A stretch of 64,000 nucleotides of DNA from Sulfotelmatobacter sp049792875 (GTDB taxonomy: Bacteria > Acidobacteriota > Terriglobia > Terriglobales > Acidobacteriaceae): contig JBARBI010000015.1 of NCBI GenBank assembly GCA_049792875.1, positions 17,876 to 81,875 on the forward strand. The letters are read 5' to 3'. Positions 55,947-64,000 of the stretch are shown one piece after another. Both the position numbers and the translations under genes were made by a program. How positions within the stretch are numbered: the first letter of the stretch is position 1; each line of letters starts with the position of its first letter. The notes below the pieces were generated by a model. The model was given only the letters and a program-made list of their open reading frames with translations, searched no databases and was not told the origin of the DNA.

Positions 55947-57302
55947 ATGCAATCTCGTTCCCCGGTCCTCCGTCGGTCCTTTCGCAAAGACTTCCCCACG
56001 GCCGTCCGTGGCGAAGGCATCTTCGTCTGGGACGCCGTTGGCAACCAGTATCTCGATCTCGCCGGGTCTGCTGCGGTCAACTTCATCGGACACGGCGTGC
56101 CGGAAGTCTCCGCCGCTATGGCTGCGCAAGCGGCAAAGCTCGAGTTTGTTCACACCAGCCAGTTCACCACTCCGGTTGCCGAAGAGTACGCGCAGGAATT
56201 ACTCGCGTTCGCGGGAGAGCAATTCCGCGGCGGAGCAGTCTACTTCACCTGTGGGGGCTCGGAGTCGATCGAAACCTCGCTGAAGCTGGCGCGCCAGTAC
56301 CAGGTCGAGATCGGTCAAGGCAGCCGCCACCAGATGCTCAGCCGCCACCAGAGTTATCACGGCTCGACCCTCGGCGCGCTCGCGGTGTCAGGCAACAAGC
56401 GCCGCCGCGAAATGTATCTGCCGATGGTGCGCGAATTCCCCCACGTCGGCATGCCGTACTGCTACCGCTGCGCCTTCGATTGCACCGACGGGTGCCGTAC
56501 CTGCGGGCAGCAATACGCCGCCGAACTCGAGCGCGCCATCGAAGCCGCAAACGGAGAGGCCGCCGCATTCATCTTCGAACCGGTCAGCGGAGCAACCCTC
56601 GGTGCCGTCGTTCCTCCGTCCGGATACTTGCAGTCGGTGGCTGAAATCTGCCGCAGTCATGGCGTGTTGCTCATCGCCGATGAAGTCATGACGGGCATGG
56701 GCCGCACCGGCTGCCATTTCGCCGTAGAACATTGGAGTGTCGCTCCGGACATTCTGGTCACTGCCAAGGGACTCTCTAGCGGCTACGCTCCTCTCGGCGC
56801 CGTGATCGCGAGTAAAAAGGTCGTCGACGCGATTGCCGCGGGCTCCGGTGCGTTTCTGCACGGCTTCACTTACAACGCGCATCCCATTTCGCTCGCCGCC
56901 GGACGCGCTGTGTTGCAATATCTGCAAGCGAAGCCATTAGTCGAAGCCGCCGACTCCAGCCACGCCGGCACTCCAGCGACTTTGCTCAAACAAGCGCTGG
57001 AGACTCTGCGCAACGAAGAGACGGTAGGAGACGTCCGCGGCATCGGCTTGCTCTGGGCCGTAGAATTTGTCGCCGACAAGACTAACAAGCGCCCCTTCCT
57101 GCCCGAACAGAACTTCGCCGGACGGGTCGGTGCCGCGTCCTTGAAGCGCGGACTGCTCGTCTATCCCATGCAGGGCAGCGTCGACGGCATCCACGGAGAC
57201 CATCTGCTTCTGGCGCCCCCTGCGATCATCACAGCGGAGCAGATCACATGGGCGACCCAACAGTTACGAAGCGCAGTGCAGGAGGCGTTCGCTTCCCTCT
57301 GA
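55947..57302 (+). CDS. class III aminotransferase (omega-transaminase type)
   Basis: About 451 residues. PLP Lys in TAKGLSSGYAPLGA, the DE of LIADEVMTGMGRTG, and YHGSTLGALAVSG are typical of class III enzymes. It also has a cysteine-rich insertion (PYCYRCAFDCTDGCRTCGQQ, about residues 173-192) with five cysteines, which may bind a metal; this is seen in a subgroup of these aminotransferases. An in-frame GTG at 55929 is an alternative start. Substrate unknown. Confidence 0.88.
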   Translation: MQSRSPVLRRSFRKDFPTAVRGEGIFVWDAVGNQYLDLAGSAAVNFIGHGVPEVSAAMAAQAAKLEFVHTSQFTTPVAEEYAQELLAFAGEQFRGGAVYFTCGGSESIETSLKLARQYQVEIGQGSRHQMLSRHQSYHGSTLGALAVSGNKRRREMYLPMVREFPHVGMPYCYRCAFDCTDGCRTCGQQYAAELERAIEAANGEAAAFIFEPVSGATLGAVVPPSGYLQSVAEICRSHGVLLIADEVMTGMGRTGCHFAVEHWSVAPDILVTAKGLSSGYAPLGAVIASKKVVDAIAAGSGAFLHGFTYNAHPISLAAGRAVLQYLQAKPLVEAADSSHAGTPATLLKQALETLRNEETVGDVRGIGLLWAVEFVADKTNKRPFLPEQNFAGRVGAASLKRGLLVYPMQGSVDGIHGDHLLLAPPAIITAEQITWATQQLRSAVQEAFASL

Positions 57303-57342
57303 AGTTATTCTGCGGAACCGCACCAACTCGGCGAGCCGTCCG

Positions 57343-59553
57343 TCACCTCAATTGCCAGGACCAGCGCCGCAATGCGTAGTATTCGTTAATCGGCCGGTCG
57401 TCGCTCAGAGCTGGCACGTGAGGAGAAGCAGCGATCACGGTTTCGATCGGAACCTCTTTTCGCAACAGGCGACGGAAGGTGAGAAGGGCTTCCGCTCCAG
57501 TTGCTGCCGGGGACCACTCCGTGAGATCGCTGACCGCGCTCGCCGGCATCCGGAGGAGAGACTCTTCCGCAGTCTGCTGGGGAAGCGGTTGGGCGCTAGC
57601 CAGAAAGTGGAACCCCCCGTCAACTCCGCCAAAGACCCGCACATAAGGGAACGAATTGTGGAGGGAACGTGCGACGGAGGCGTAGTCCTCCCGATCGCCG
57701 CCGGGCAGCCACTGCGCCAGAATCCCGCCCGGGCGCAAGCGCTTCCGCGCCGCAGCATAGAACTCCTCCGAATAAAGCATGCTGGATCCCGCGGCTTCCA
57801 CGGGGGGCGGCGGGTCAATCGTGATCAGGTCGTAGTGCTGCGTTGTGCGCTCCAGGTAGCGGCGGCCATCATCGATCACGACATGCGCCAGCGGAGACTT
57901 CAGCAGCTCAGCGCCATCGCTGTGAAAGTAGCCGAACAGCCGCGGCACACTGGGCACCAGCTCGACGGCTGTAGCACGAATCTTCCAGCTGAGCAGCGAC
58001 CGGAACGTGGTGCCCATGCCGAAGCAGATGTCGAGCGCATCCTGCGGCGGATGGTCGAGAAATGCCAGCGGGAGATGCGCCATGATTTTCGTCGCCGGAG
58101 TCAGCACGGTCATGCCATATCCGTTGACCAGGAGCTGCTTGTCCATGCCGGTCCCGATGGCGATGACCGTGGCCGTCGGATCGCGGAGAACTTGCCGCTG
58201 CGGAAAGATCTCATCGTAGCCTTTGCTGCTGAAGATCAGCAGGCCCGCTAGTGGAATGAGGGCGCAGGCGGCCGCCCGGGCGGCCGAAGTCACACCGGGG
58301 GTTGGTAGCAGTGCCCGCAAACCCACAAAAAGCCACGGTAGCGACAGGATGATCAGCGCCCACCGTTCGCTCATGTGGGGCAGAAGCAAAAACGCCGCCA
58401 CGACTGGCCCCAGGATGCATCCCAGAACATTGACCGCGTACGCACTGCCTGCCTTGCCGGGGTCGCCGTGGGAATAGCGGTCCACCAGCATCGGAGTTAG
58501 AAAGCCCAGCAAGCCGGTGAACGGTGCAATGCCCAGTCCCAGCCTTAAAGCCTTGAACAACTCGATGCTCGGGTTCGAGGTGACCAAGGGAAACAGCGCA
58601 GAGAGCGCGAGCACCGTCCACAGAATAGGGCTCTCCTGCACATGCCGCGAACTCCAGGACCGGTAGATACGAGAACCGGTGAAGGTGGCCGCGAGATACA
58701 CGCCAAGGGTGAAGGCAAAGGCATAGACGACGGTCCCGAGGAAGGGCGTGAACTGACGCAGCCAGATAACCTCCATCCCCATGCTCGTCAGCCCAGTCAG
58801 GAACAGGTATGCCAAGATCGCCCCGCTGCTGGTGGCAGTCCCCGTCAGTTTCGCGACGGGCTGGGCGGGTTCGTGCGGGGATTCGTTGGGAAGACTTCGG
58901 GACATAGCGACTGCCGCCATGGCAATGAAGCCGTTGCTCGCCACCCCCACCCACAGCGTCCGGTGGAAGCCAAGAAGCTCGATGAGGAAAAGAGGTAGCG
59001 CCGTACCGACAACCGCACCGGCTACGTTTGCCGTATAGAGGTAGCCGAACGAGCGTTCCCCCTCACCAGGCAGCAGCTGGCCCATTGCCCGCATCCCGAT
59101 GGGAATGGTCGCTCCCATCAGCGCGCACCACGGAATCAGCGTACAACCCACCCACATGGCGGAAACGGCATAGTGGGCCAGCGACGAAGTCAACTCGAGC
59201 CGTTCCAGAACGTTTCGGTTCCATTGCAGTTCATACGGTACGGCGATCCCCGATATGCCAATCAGCAGTTCGATCAGCGCATACAGACGAAGAGGCGCGA
59301 TCCAAAGTCTGTCGGCTCGCCGGCGGAGCCAAGCACCGCTGGCCCATGAGCCGAATCCAAGTCCGGCCATGAATGCCGACAGCACAATCGAGACCATGGC
59401 AGTGGTCACCCCGAACTGCGCCATGGCCAGACGAAGCCATACCAGCTCGTAAAGCATGCTGCAAAATCCGGAGACAAAAAAAAGGGAGAGGAACCACTCT
59501 CGGAAAGCTTTTGGAGTTGGATGGCTTGGCAAGCGGTGACTCGTGGCCGGCAT
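57343..59553 (-). CDS. MFS-type membrane protein fused to spermidine-synthase-like domain
   Basis: 736 residues. The first ~500 are about 12-14 transmembrane helices resembling an MFS or rhomboid-like transporter (FFVSGFCSMLYELVWLRLAM is the characteristic first helix of these fusions). The C-terminal ~230 residues are a Rossmann methyltransferase/spermidine synthase-like domain (LDICFGMGTTFRSLLSW, ITIDPPPPVEAAGSS). No catalytic assignment is possible; such fusions are often annotated spermidine synthase without evidence. It is divergent from the CDP-alcohol phosphotransferase. Confidence 0.82.
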   Translation of the reverse strand: MPATSHRLPSHPTPKAFREWFLSLFFVSGFCSMLYELVWLRLAMAQFGVTTAMVSIVLSAFMAGLGFGSWASGAWLRRRADRLWIAPLRLYALIELLIGISGIAVPYELQWNRNVLERLELTSSLAHYAVSAMWVGCTLIPWCALMGATIPIGMRAMGQLLPGEGERSFGYLYTANVAGAVVGTALPLFLIELLGFHRTLWVGVASNGFIAMAAVAMSRSLPNESPHEPAQPVAKLTGTATSSGAILAYLFLTGLTSMGMEVIWLRQFTPFLGTVVYAFAFTLGVYLAATFTGSRIYRSWSSRHVQESPILWTVLALSALFPLVTSNPSIELFKALRLGLGIAPFTGLLGFLTPMLVDRYSHGDPGKAGSAYAVNVLGCILGPVVAAFLLLPHMSERWALIILSLPWLFVGLRALLPTPGVTSAARAAACALIPLAGLLIFSSKGYDEIFPQRQVLRDPTATVIAIGTGMDKQLLVNGYGMTVLTPATKIMAHLPLAFLDHPPQDALDICFGMGTTFRSLLSWKIRATAVELVPSVPRLFGYFHSDGAELLKSPLAHVVIDDGRRYLERTTQHYDLITIDPPPPVEAAGSSMLYSEEFYAAARKRLRPGGILAQWLPGGDREDYASVARSLHNSFPYVRVFGGVDGGFHFLASAQPLPQQTAEESLLRMPASAVSDLTEWSPAATGAEALLTFRRLLRKEVPIETVIAASPHVPALSDDRPINEYYALRRWSWQLR

Positions 59554-59749
59554 GGGAATGAAAACACATCCAGCGAGCGGGCCGCAAGCGCGTTCTCCGG
59601 GAATTATCCGGCGTCGCAAGCACCTGCCTGGAAAGGACTTTGCGATTGACAACGAATTGAGTCGCGGTTGACCGCCGGTGCATTGTCATCCTGCTGCCCC
59701 TCGGGTCAAAGTGGCCTCCGCACAGGCGCCCGATGGCGCGGAGGCGCGG

Positions 59750-60499
59750 ATGGCAAGTCCCAATTCCCAGACCATGACCGAATTCTGCGAGCAGGTGAAC
59801 CCGGGCGTGCTCCTCGAGATGCGCCGTACGCGTCCCTTTCCTGACATGCAGCGGGTGCAGGAAAGCTGGATGGCTGGGGCGGAAAAACGTGCCCTGCTTT
59901 GGCTGGCCGCGCGTACACCGGTTCGCATCGGTCCCGACCACCTGACCGCGCTGGGTTTGGCGGCCCAAGTCGGCGCGGGTCTGTGCTACGCCCTCGCTCC
60001 CTGGCACCGCTCCGCGCTTCTCGGCGTGATCGCCTGCCTCGCGCTCAACTGGTTGGGCGACTCTCTTGACGGCACCGTTGCCCGGGTGCGGCAGCGCCTG
60101 CGTCCGCGCTACGGATTCTACGTCGACCACATGGTCGATAGTTTTGGCGCCCTCGCCCTGATGGTTGGGCTGGCCCTCTCTGGATGCATGCATCCGTCGA
60201 TCGCCATCGGCCTGCTCATCGCATTCCTGATGCTCTCGATCCAATCGTATCTGGCGACCCATGCCCTCGGCGAGTTCCGCATCTCGTTCTGGCGTTTCGG
60301 CCCGACGGAGTTGCGCATGCTTCTGGCAGTCGGAAACGTTGCCCTGTTTTGGAAACCGGTAGTGCACATTCTTGGCGGGACCTATCGACTGTTCGACGTC
60401 GGGGGCGCGGTCGGCCTCGCCGGCATGGGATTGATGGTCGTTGTCTTCACCGTGCAGAACACGATCCGCCTCTATCGCGAAGAAAGGATTCCGCAATGA
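59750..60499 (+). CDS. CDP-alcohol phosphatidyltransferase family protein
   Basis: 249 residues, ATG 59750 with GGAGG five bases upstream. The family motif D-G-x2-A-R-x9-G-x3-D-x3-D is present in DSLDGTVARVRQRLRPRY followed by GFYVDHMVD. About six transmembrane helices. It would transfer a phospho-alcohol from a CDP-activated donor to an acceptor alcohol such as inositol or glycerol phosphate; the donor cannot be named. Overlaps the GtrA gene (ATGA). Confidence 0.87.
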   Translation: MASPNSQTMTEFCEQVNPGVLLEMRRTRPFPDMQRVQESWMAGAEKRALLWLAARTPVRIGPDHLTALGLAAQVGAGLCYALAPWHRSALLGVIACLALNWLGDSLDGTVARVRQRLRPRYGFYVDHMVDSFGALALMVGLALSGCMHPSIAIGLLIAFLMLSIQSYLATHALGEFRISFWRFGPTELRMLLAVGNVALFWKPVVHILGGTYRLFDVGGAVGLAGMGLMVVVFTVQNTIRLYREERIPQ

Positions 60500-60960
60500 C
60501 GGAGAAGACGAGGGCGACGAATTTCCACGCGGACGACATTCCACCATCCACGTTGCTGAGGTGGTACAAGTTCAACTTTGTCGGCGGAATTGGAATCGGA
60601 GTGCAGTTCGCGGCGCTCTTCCTCGTCAAGAGCGTGCTGCACTTCGACTACCTCGCCGCAACTGCGATCGCAGTGGAGGCCGCAGTGGTCCACAACTTCG
60701 TCTGGCACGAACAATTCACCTGGCTCGATAGAGCCAAGGGCAACGTCGGTCCGGGAGTCCGTTGGCGCCGCTCGTTGCAGAGGCTCCTGCGCTTCAATCT
60801 CGCCAACGGAGCCGTCTCCATCCTCGGCAACCTGGCACTGATGAAGGTGATGGTCGGCCAGGGCCACATGAACTACCTCCTCGCGAATGGCATCGCGATC
60901 GTCCTGTGCTCGCTCGCTAATTTCGTCGTGAGTGAGACCTGGGTGTTTGAACAGCAGTGA
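60496..60960 (+). CDS. GtrA-like flippase-type membrane protein
   Basis: 154 residues with four transmembrane helices and the GtrA signature: RWYKFNFVGGIGIGVQFAAL near the start, and HNFVWHEQFTWLDR in the centre. GtrA-type proteins move isoprenoid- or lipid-linked sugars across the membrane. It is translationally coupled to the CDP-alcohol phosphatidyltransferase, which suggests the two act on one lipid-linked intermediate. Confidence 0.88.
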   Translation: MTEKTRATNFHADDIPPSTLLRWYKFNFVGGIGIGVQFAALFLVKSVLHFDYLAATAIAVEAAVVHNFVWHEQFTWLDRAKGNVGPGVRWRRSLQRLLRFNLANGAVSILGNLALMKVMVGQGHMNYLLANGIAIVLCSLANFVVSETWVFEQQ

Positions 60961-60968
60961 CGGCTGAA

Positions 60969-63821
60969 CTACTGCAGCTTCGCGTACTCCGCCTTGGCTT
61001 GCTTCAGGATGGGAATGTCGGGGTCGGCATCTTTCCAGAGCGTTAGAAAGTCTTTGTAAGCGGCGAGCGCACGGACGCGGGCGGCATCAGCATCCGCGCC
61101 TTCCGAGGTTCGCGATTGCGAGGCGTTCGCCTGCGCCAATCCCAGATGCGCCAACGCACCCGTCCAGCAGTTCCAGACGATGCCGTTGTGGTCGAGAATC
61201 TTCTGAAACTCAGCGGCGGCAGCAGTGCCTTGTCCGGCAGCCAAGAATGCTTGGCCGCGGACATATACCGGATAGAGGCAGGAGGTGTTGTAAGCGAACG
61301 GAAGCGCTCCTAGTTCCACGGCGCCAACCGCGGGCAGGTGGTCCAAAGCCAAAGCTGGATTCGCCCGGTCAAGGTCTCTTTGCGCCTGAATCGCCGGCAG
61401 CCACAGTGTTTGCACCTGCGTGTCGAGAGGAAAACGTTCATTCAGGTCCTTCCCCAGCGATTCGGCACGGGCCACATCTCCTGCCATCGCGAAAGCCAGT
61501 GCAGCTTCCGCTTCGATCCCTTTGCTCGTCGGAGCCAGCTTGAGCCCTTCTGCTGCCGCATTCTCCGCTGCTTTGGCATTGCCGAAAGCAGCTTCGCGCA
61601 AAGCGGCGTCCTCCTCTGACAAAGCTCCCGCTTCCTTGTTATCAATACGGATCGCGGAATCTACGGAGCGCATGGTGAGTTCCCGCGCCTGGCGCAGACG
61701 ACCCGCATACGCCTCAGTATCGGAAGCGAGCGATCTTCCGTAGAACTCATATGCCGGTTTGCCCGCAAACCAGAGTTGTTGTTGCGCCATTGCATGGGAA
61801 TCCGCCGAGAGGAAAGCCAATGCGTACCGAGTTACGGCAACGCTGTCGTAATCCGAGTTGTCCGCCCGCTGAAGGGTCTGTAGCGCTTCGTCGAAATGCT
61901 GCTCGGCGAGCAGAAATTGCGACACGTTACACTCGAGCACAACATCGGGTGAGACGCGGAGGCTTTGCCGGGTTGTTTCGATCGCTTTCTCGTACTCTCC
62001 CAGTTCGGAGTAAATCGCACCCAAAGCACCGTATACTCCGAAGGCTCTGGGGTTCGCCAGAAGGTCTCGGTATGTCTGAGCTGCCTTATCCAGTTCCCCG
62101 GTCACGAACTGATAGTAATCGGCTGAGATAATCAGCTTCTCCCACTCACTGGCATGCTCCCTCAGCTGGAAAGCTCTGATCTGGTACTCGCTGGCCCGCT
62201 CCGGCTGGCCCAGATTGCTGTAGCATCTACCCGCGCCCTGATACGCCATGGCAAAGTTCGGATCGAGTTGAATCGCGCGCAGCAGGTGAGGCAGGGCGAC
62301 AGAAGCGTCGGTTTCGTTGTTGCCAATACTGTAGGACCTCAGAGCCTCAAGCGAAGGCGTGGTAATCTTTTCGAGCGGCAAGTCGTATTTTTTTACCGTG
62401 GCCAGTGACTCGCCTAGCTCCTCGCGTACTTTGGATGCCGCTTCACCCAGCGCGTCCAGCACCTTCTCCTTCGACGCCGCTGCAACCTGCCCCTCGGCCA
62501 ATATGTCTCCGCTCTGGCAATTCACCGCCTTCAACCCCAGCACATATTCACTGCCCAGGCTGCCGATCGATCCGGCGATGTAGGCCTTGCTGCCCGCCCG
62601 CTGACAAAGCTCACGGGCTACGTCGGGCGTCAGTTTCGTGCTGGCCGGACGGGTCATCAGTTGTAAAGTCTTCACAACATCGCTGTCGGAGAGCACATTC
62701 AGGAAAGGCGATTGCCGCAGGGAAACATTCAGCGCTGTCTTCAGCGTGTCGTCGAACACCGCATCGCGCGTGCTGTTGGCAAAGTCTGCGACAACGATGG
62801 TGTCCTTGTCAGTGAGGGCCTGGGTTCGATGCGAGCGATAGTAGAGGCCGGCCGAGAGGAGAGCCGCGCACAGGATCGCCGCCGCGATGTAGCTGAGCTT
62901 CGCTCGGCCTCGACGGGCAGGAGTGCCCGTCCCCACACGACTTGTCTCCGCATGTGTCGATTCCGTGTCACGCTTCAAGCGTTGCAGGTCGGTGCGAATG
63001 TCGGAGGCGTGCTGGTAACGAAGATTGCGATCTTTCTCCAGGCACTTGTTAATGATGTCTTCGAGCTTGGTCGGTGTGTCGGGATTCAAGCGCACCGGAG
63101 CTGTTGGAGTTCGATTCAGGATGGAATCAAAGATTAAGGCGGAAGTGTCACCGCGAAACGGCAGAGTACCGGTCGCCATTTCGTACAAGACAGCGCCGAG
63201 GGAGAACAGATCAGTGCGCGTGTCGAGTTCGCGGCCTTTGACCTGCTCCGGCGACATGTAGGCGATGGTGCCCACCGCCGTGCCCGGACTGGTGAGATGT
63301 TCTGCGGATTCCACCGTTGCAGCGGTAGGCTCAGCGCCGGTACTCGGCTGAGGTGAGAGCTTTGCCAATCCGAAGTCAAGAACCTTGGCCGTTCCCCGGC
63401 TGGTGACGAAGATGTTGGCGGACTTGATATCCCGATGCACGATGCCCTTGGCATGGGCGGCATCGAGCGCGTCGGCAATCTCGATGACGATCGGCAGCAG
63501 AGTTTCCATCTCAACCGGACGGCCCGCGATGCGATGCCTCAGTGTCACCCCCTCCAGAAACTCCATGGCGATAAAGGCACGCCCGTCCTGCTCGCCGATG
63601 TCGTGAATGGTGCAGATGTTGGGATGATTGAGAGCCGACGCCGCTTGCGCCTCACGCTGAAAGCGGGCGAGCGCGATGGGGTTGCGGGAGACATCGTCGG
63701 GCAGGAACTTAAGCGCGACGAAGCGCCGCAGGCGCGTGTCTTCAGCCTTGTAAACCACACCCATGCCGCCTCCGCCAAGCTTCTCAATGATGCGGTAGTG
63801 CGAGATGGTCTGGCCGATCAT
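60969..63821 (-). CDS. Ser/Thr protein kinase with FlgO/TolB-like and TPR sensor domains
   Basis: 950 residues. Kinase residues are intact: GGGGMG at 16-21, Lys38, HRDIKSAN with Asp131, DFGLAK with Asp149. A transmembrane helix at about 310-327 is followed by a FlgO/TolB-N-like domain (TIVVADFANSTRDAVFDDTL) and a long array of TPR helices to the end. The linker VGTGTPARRGR (296-306) is encoded by a palindromic repeat (62912-62936). It is the third large kinase of the window and the only one with a TPR sensor. Confidence 0.9.
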   Translation of the reverse strand: MIGQTISHYRIIEKLGGGGMGVVYKAEDTRLRRFVALKFLPDDVSRNPIALARFQREAQAASALNHPNICTIHDIGEQDGRAFIAMEFLEGVTLRHRIAGRPVEMETLLPIVIEIADALDAAHAKGIVHRDIKSANIFVTSRGTAKVLDFGLAKLSPQPSTGAEPTAATVESAEHLTSPGTAVGTIAYMSPEQVKGRELDTRTDLFSLGAVLYEMATGTLPFRGDTSALIFDSILNRTPTAPVRLNPDTPTKLEDIINKCLEKDRNLRYQHASDIRTDLQRLKRDTESTHAETSRVGTGTPARRGRAKLSYIAAAILCAALLSAGLYYRSHRTQALTDKDTIVVADFANSTRDAVFDDTLKTALNVSLRQSPFLNVLSDSDVVKTLQLMTRPASTKLTPDVARELCQRAGSKAYIAGSIGSLGSEYVLGLKAVNCQSGDILAEGQVAAASKEKVLDALGEAASKVREELGESLATVKKYDLPLEKITTPSLEALRSYSIGNNETDASVALPHLLRAIQLDPNFAMAYQGAGRCYSNLGQPERASEYQIRAFQLREHASEWEKLIISADYYQFVTGELDKAAQTYRDLLANPRAFGVYGALGAIYSELGEYEKAIETTRQSLRVSPDVVLECNVSQFLLAEQHFDEALQTLQRADNSDYDSVAVTRYALAFLSADSHAMAQQQLWFAGKPAYEFYGRSLASDTEAYAGRLRQARELTMRSVDSAIRIDNKEAGALSEEDAALREAAFGNAKAAENAAAEGLKLAPTSKGIEAEAALAFAMAGDVARAESLGKDLNERFPLDTQVQTLWLPAIQAQRDLDRANPALALDHLPAVGAVELGALPFAYNTSCLYPVYVRGQAFLAAGQGTAAAAEFQKILDHNGIVWNCWTGALAHLGLAQANASQSRTSEGADADAARVRALAAYKDFLTLWKDADPDIPILKQAKAEYAKLQ
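62912..62936. repeat. hairpin repeat, family D copy 2, inside the kinase gene
   Basis: GACGGGCAGGAGTGCCCGTC followed by CCCAC lies in frame in the juxtamembrane linker of the kinase at 60969-63821. It carries the same GGGCAGGAGTGCCCG core as the copy next to the tdh stop. Confidence 0.65.
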
Positions 63822-63910
63822 GAGCGCAGAACGAACCCCTGAGTGGCTGTATGTTAGGGTGCTCCATAGGGGAAGTCAAAACTACCTTCTGATCAGCTTT
63901 CGGTATTCAT

Positions 63911-63932
63911 CGCGGGCTAGAGTGCCCGCGCC
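63911..63932. repeat. hairpin repeat, family D copy 3
   Basis: CGCGGGCTAGAGTGCCCGCG followed by CC, a 7-8 base stem with a short loop. It lies eight bases from the stop of the partial dehydrogenase gene at the right edge, as copy 1 abuts the tdh stop. Confidence 0.65.
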
Positions 63933-63940
63933 ACACGGGG

Positions 63941-64000
63941 TCATGCGATCTTCAGCACAACCTTCCCATAATTCTTCCCGTCTTCGAGCAGCTTGTACGC
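63941..64000 (-). CDS. 3' end of a medium-chain (quinone oxidoreductase-type) dehydrogenase, partial
   Basis: The minus strand from the window edge reads AYKLLEDGKNYGKVVLKIA and stops at TGA 63941-63943. That tail (lineage of A-x-x-L-x-x-G-x-x-x-G-K-V-V-L) is typical of zinc-binding or quinone oxidoreductases of the MDR family. Only 19 residues are inside the window, so the subfamily cannot be named. Confidence 0.6.
   Translation of the reverse strand, partial: AYKLLEDGKNYGKVVLKIA

Noticed and set aside
59231..60547. 438-codon minus-strand ORF across the fusion-protein start and the CDP-alcohol gene
   Set aside because: It overlaps two genes with clear motifs and its translation is low-complexity, rich in His, Arg and Gln.

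Overview
The window looks like chromosomal DNA of a mesophilic acidobacterium, probably of the Koribacter/Terriglobales type. This is inference from gene content: three large membrane-anchored Ser/Thr kinases carrying PD40 propellers or TPR sensors, one-component winged-helix membrane regulators, a malectin-domain receptor-like protein, DUF4097 and DUF1697 proteins, about 60% GC, and several families of short palindromic intergenic repeats. There is no rRNA, prophage, insertion sequence or CRISPR array. One tRNA (Pro, GGG) is present.

Layout. 1-5.1 kb: fragment of an unknown gene, DinB-like protein, small membrane proteins, Gfo/Idh/MocA oxidoreductase, TonB-like protein, LigB-type dioxygenase. 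5.2-9.1 kb (minus): M13 peptidase homologue with a ruined zinc motif, DUF4097 protein, winged-helix membrane regulator. 9.2-14.4 kb (plus): frameshifted small membrane gene, miaA, GH3 enzyme, a tandem pair of paralogous exported proteins, zinc-ribbon membrane protein. 14.5-19.1 kb: pyrB, an alpha/beta hydrolase, pyrC and a Ste24-type M48 protease. 19.2-21.9 kb: TPR protein and the tandem-malectin protein. 21.9-26.9 kb (minus): kbl and tdh (threonine to glycine and acetyl-CoA), a DinB-like protein and an orphan hydantoinase B. 27.1-27.35 kb: a compact transcription unit encoding a 12-residue lysine-rich peptide, followed by a MerR regulator.

27.9-31.5 kb: B12-dependent radical SAM protein, STAS protein, small proteins, a decayed secreted-protein gene and DUF1697. 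31.6-38.0 kb (minus): beta-helix surface protein, lactate permease, and a zwf-glk operon feeding glucose into the oxidative pentose phosphate route. 38.2-45.9 kb: two PD40 Ser/Thr kinases facing each other across a secreted beta-propeller and about 1 kb of mostly non-coding DNA. 45.9-49.97 kb: two small-gene clusters, each divergent from a TetR regulator with palindromic candidate operators, and the tRNA. 50-55.6 kb (minus): murJ, a cysteine-dioxygenase-like protein, a lipoprotein and polA. 55.9-64 kb: class III aminotransferase, an MFS-fused spermidine-synthase-like protein, a CDP-alcohol phosphotransferase/GtrA pair, a third kinase with TPRs, and the end of a medium-chain dehydrogenase.

The most unusual items are the lysine-rich micro-ORF unit near 27.2 kb, the M13 protein with HDLTP in place of HExxH, and palindromic repeats inserted in frame into coding sequence (hydantoinase B and the kinase at 61-63.8 kb). 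Three broken gene remnants were also found. All functional assignments are from reading motifs; no database search was run.
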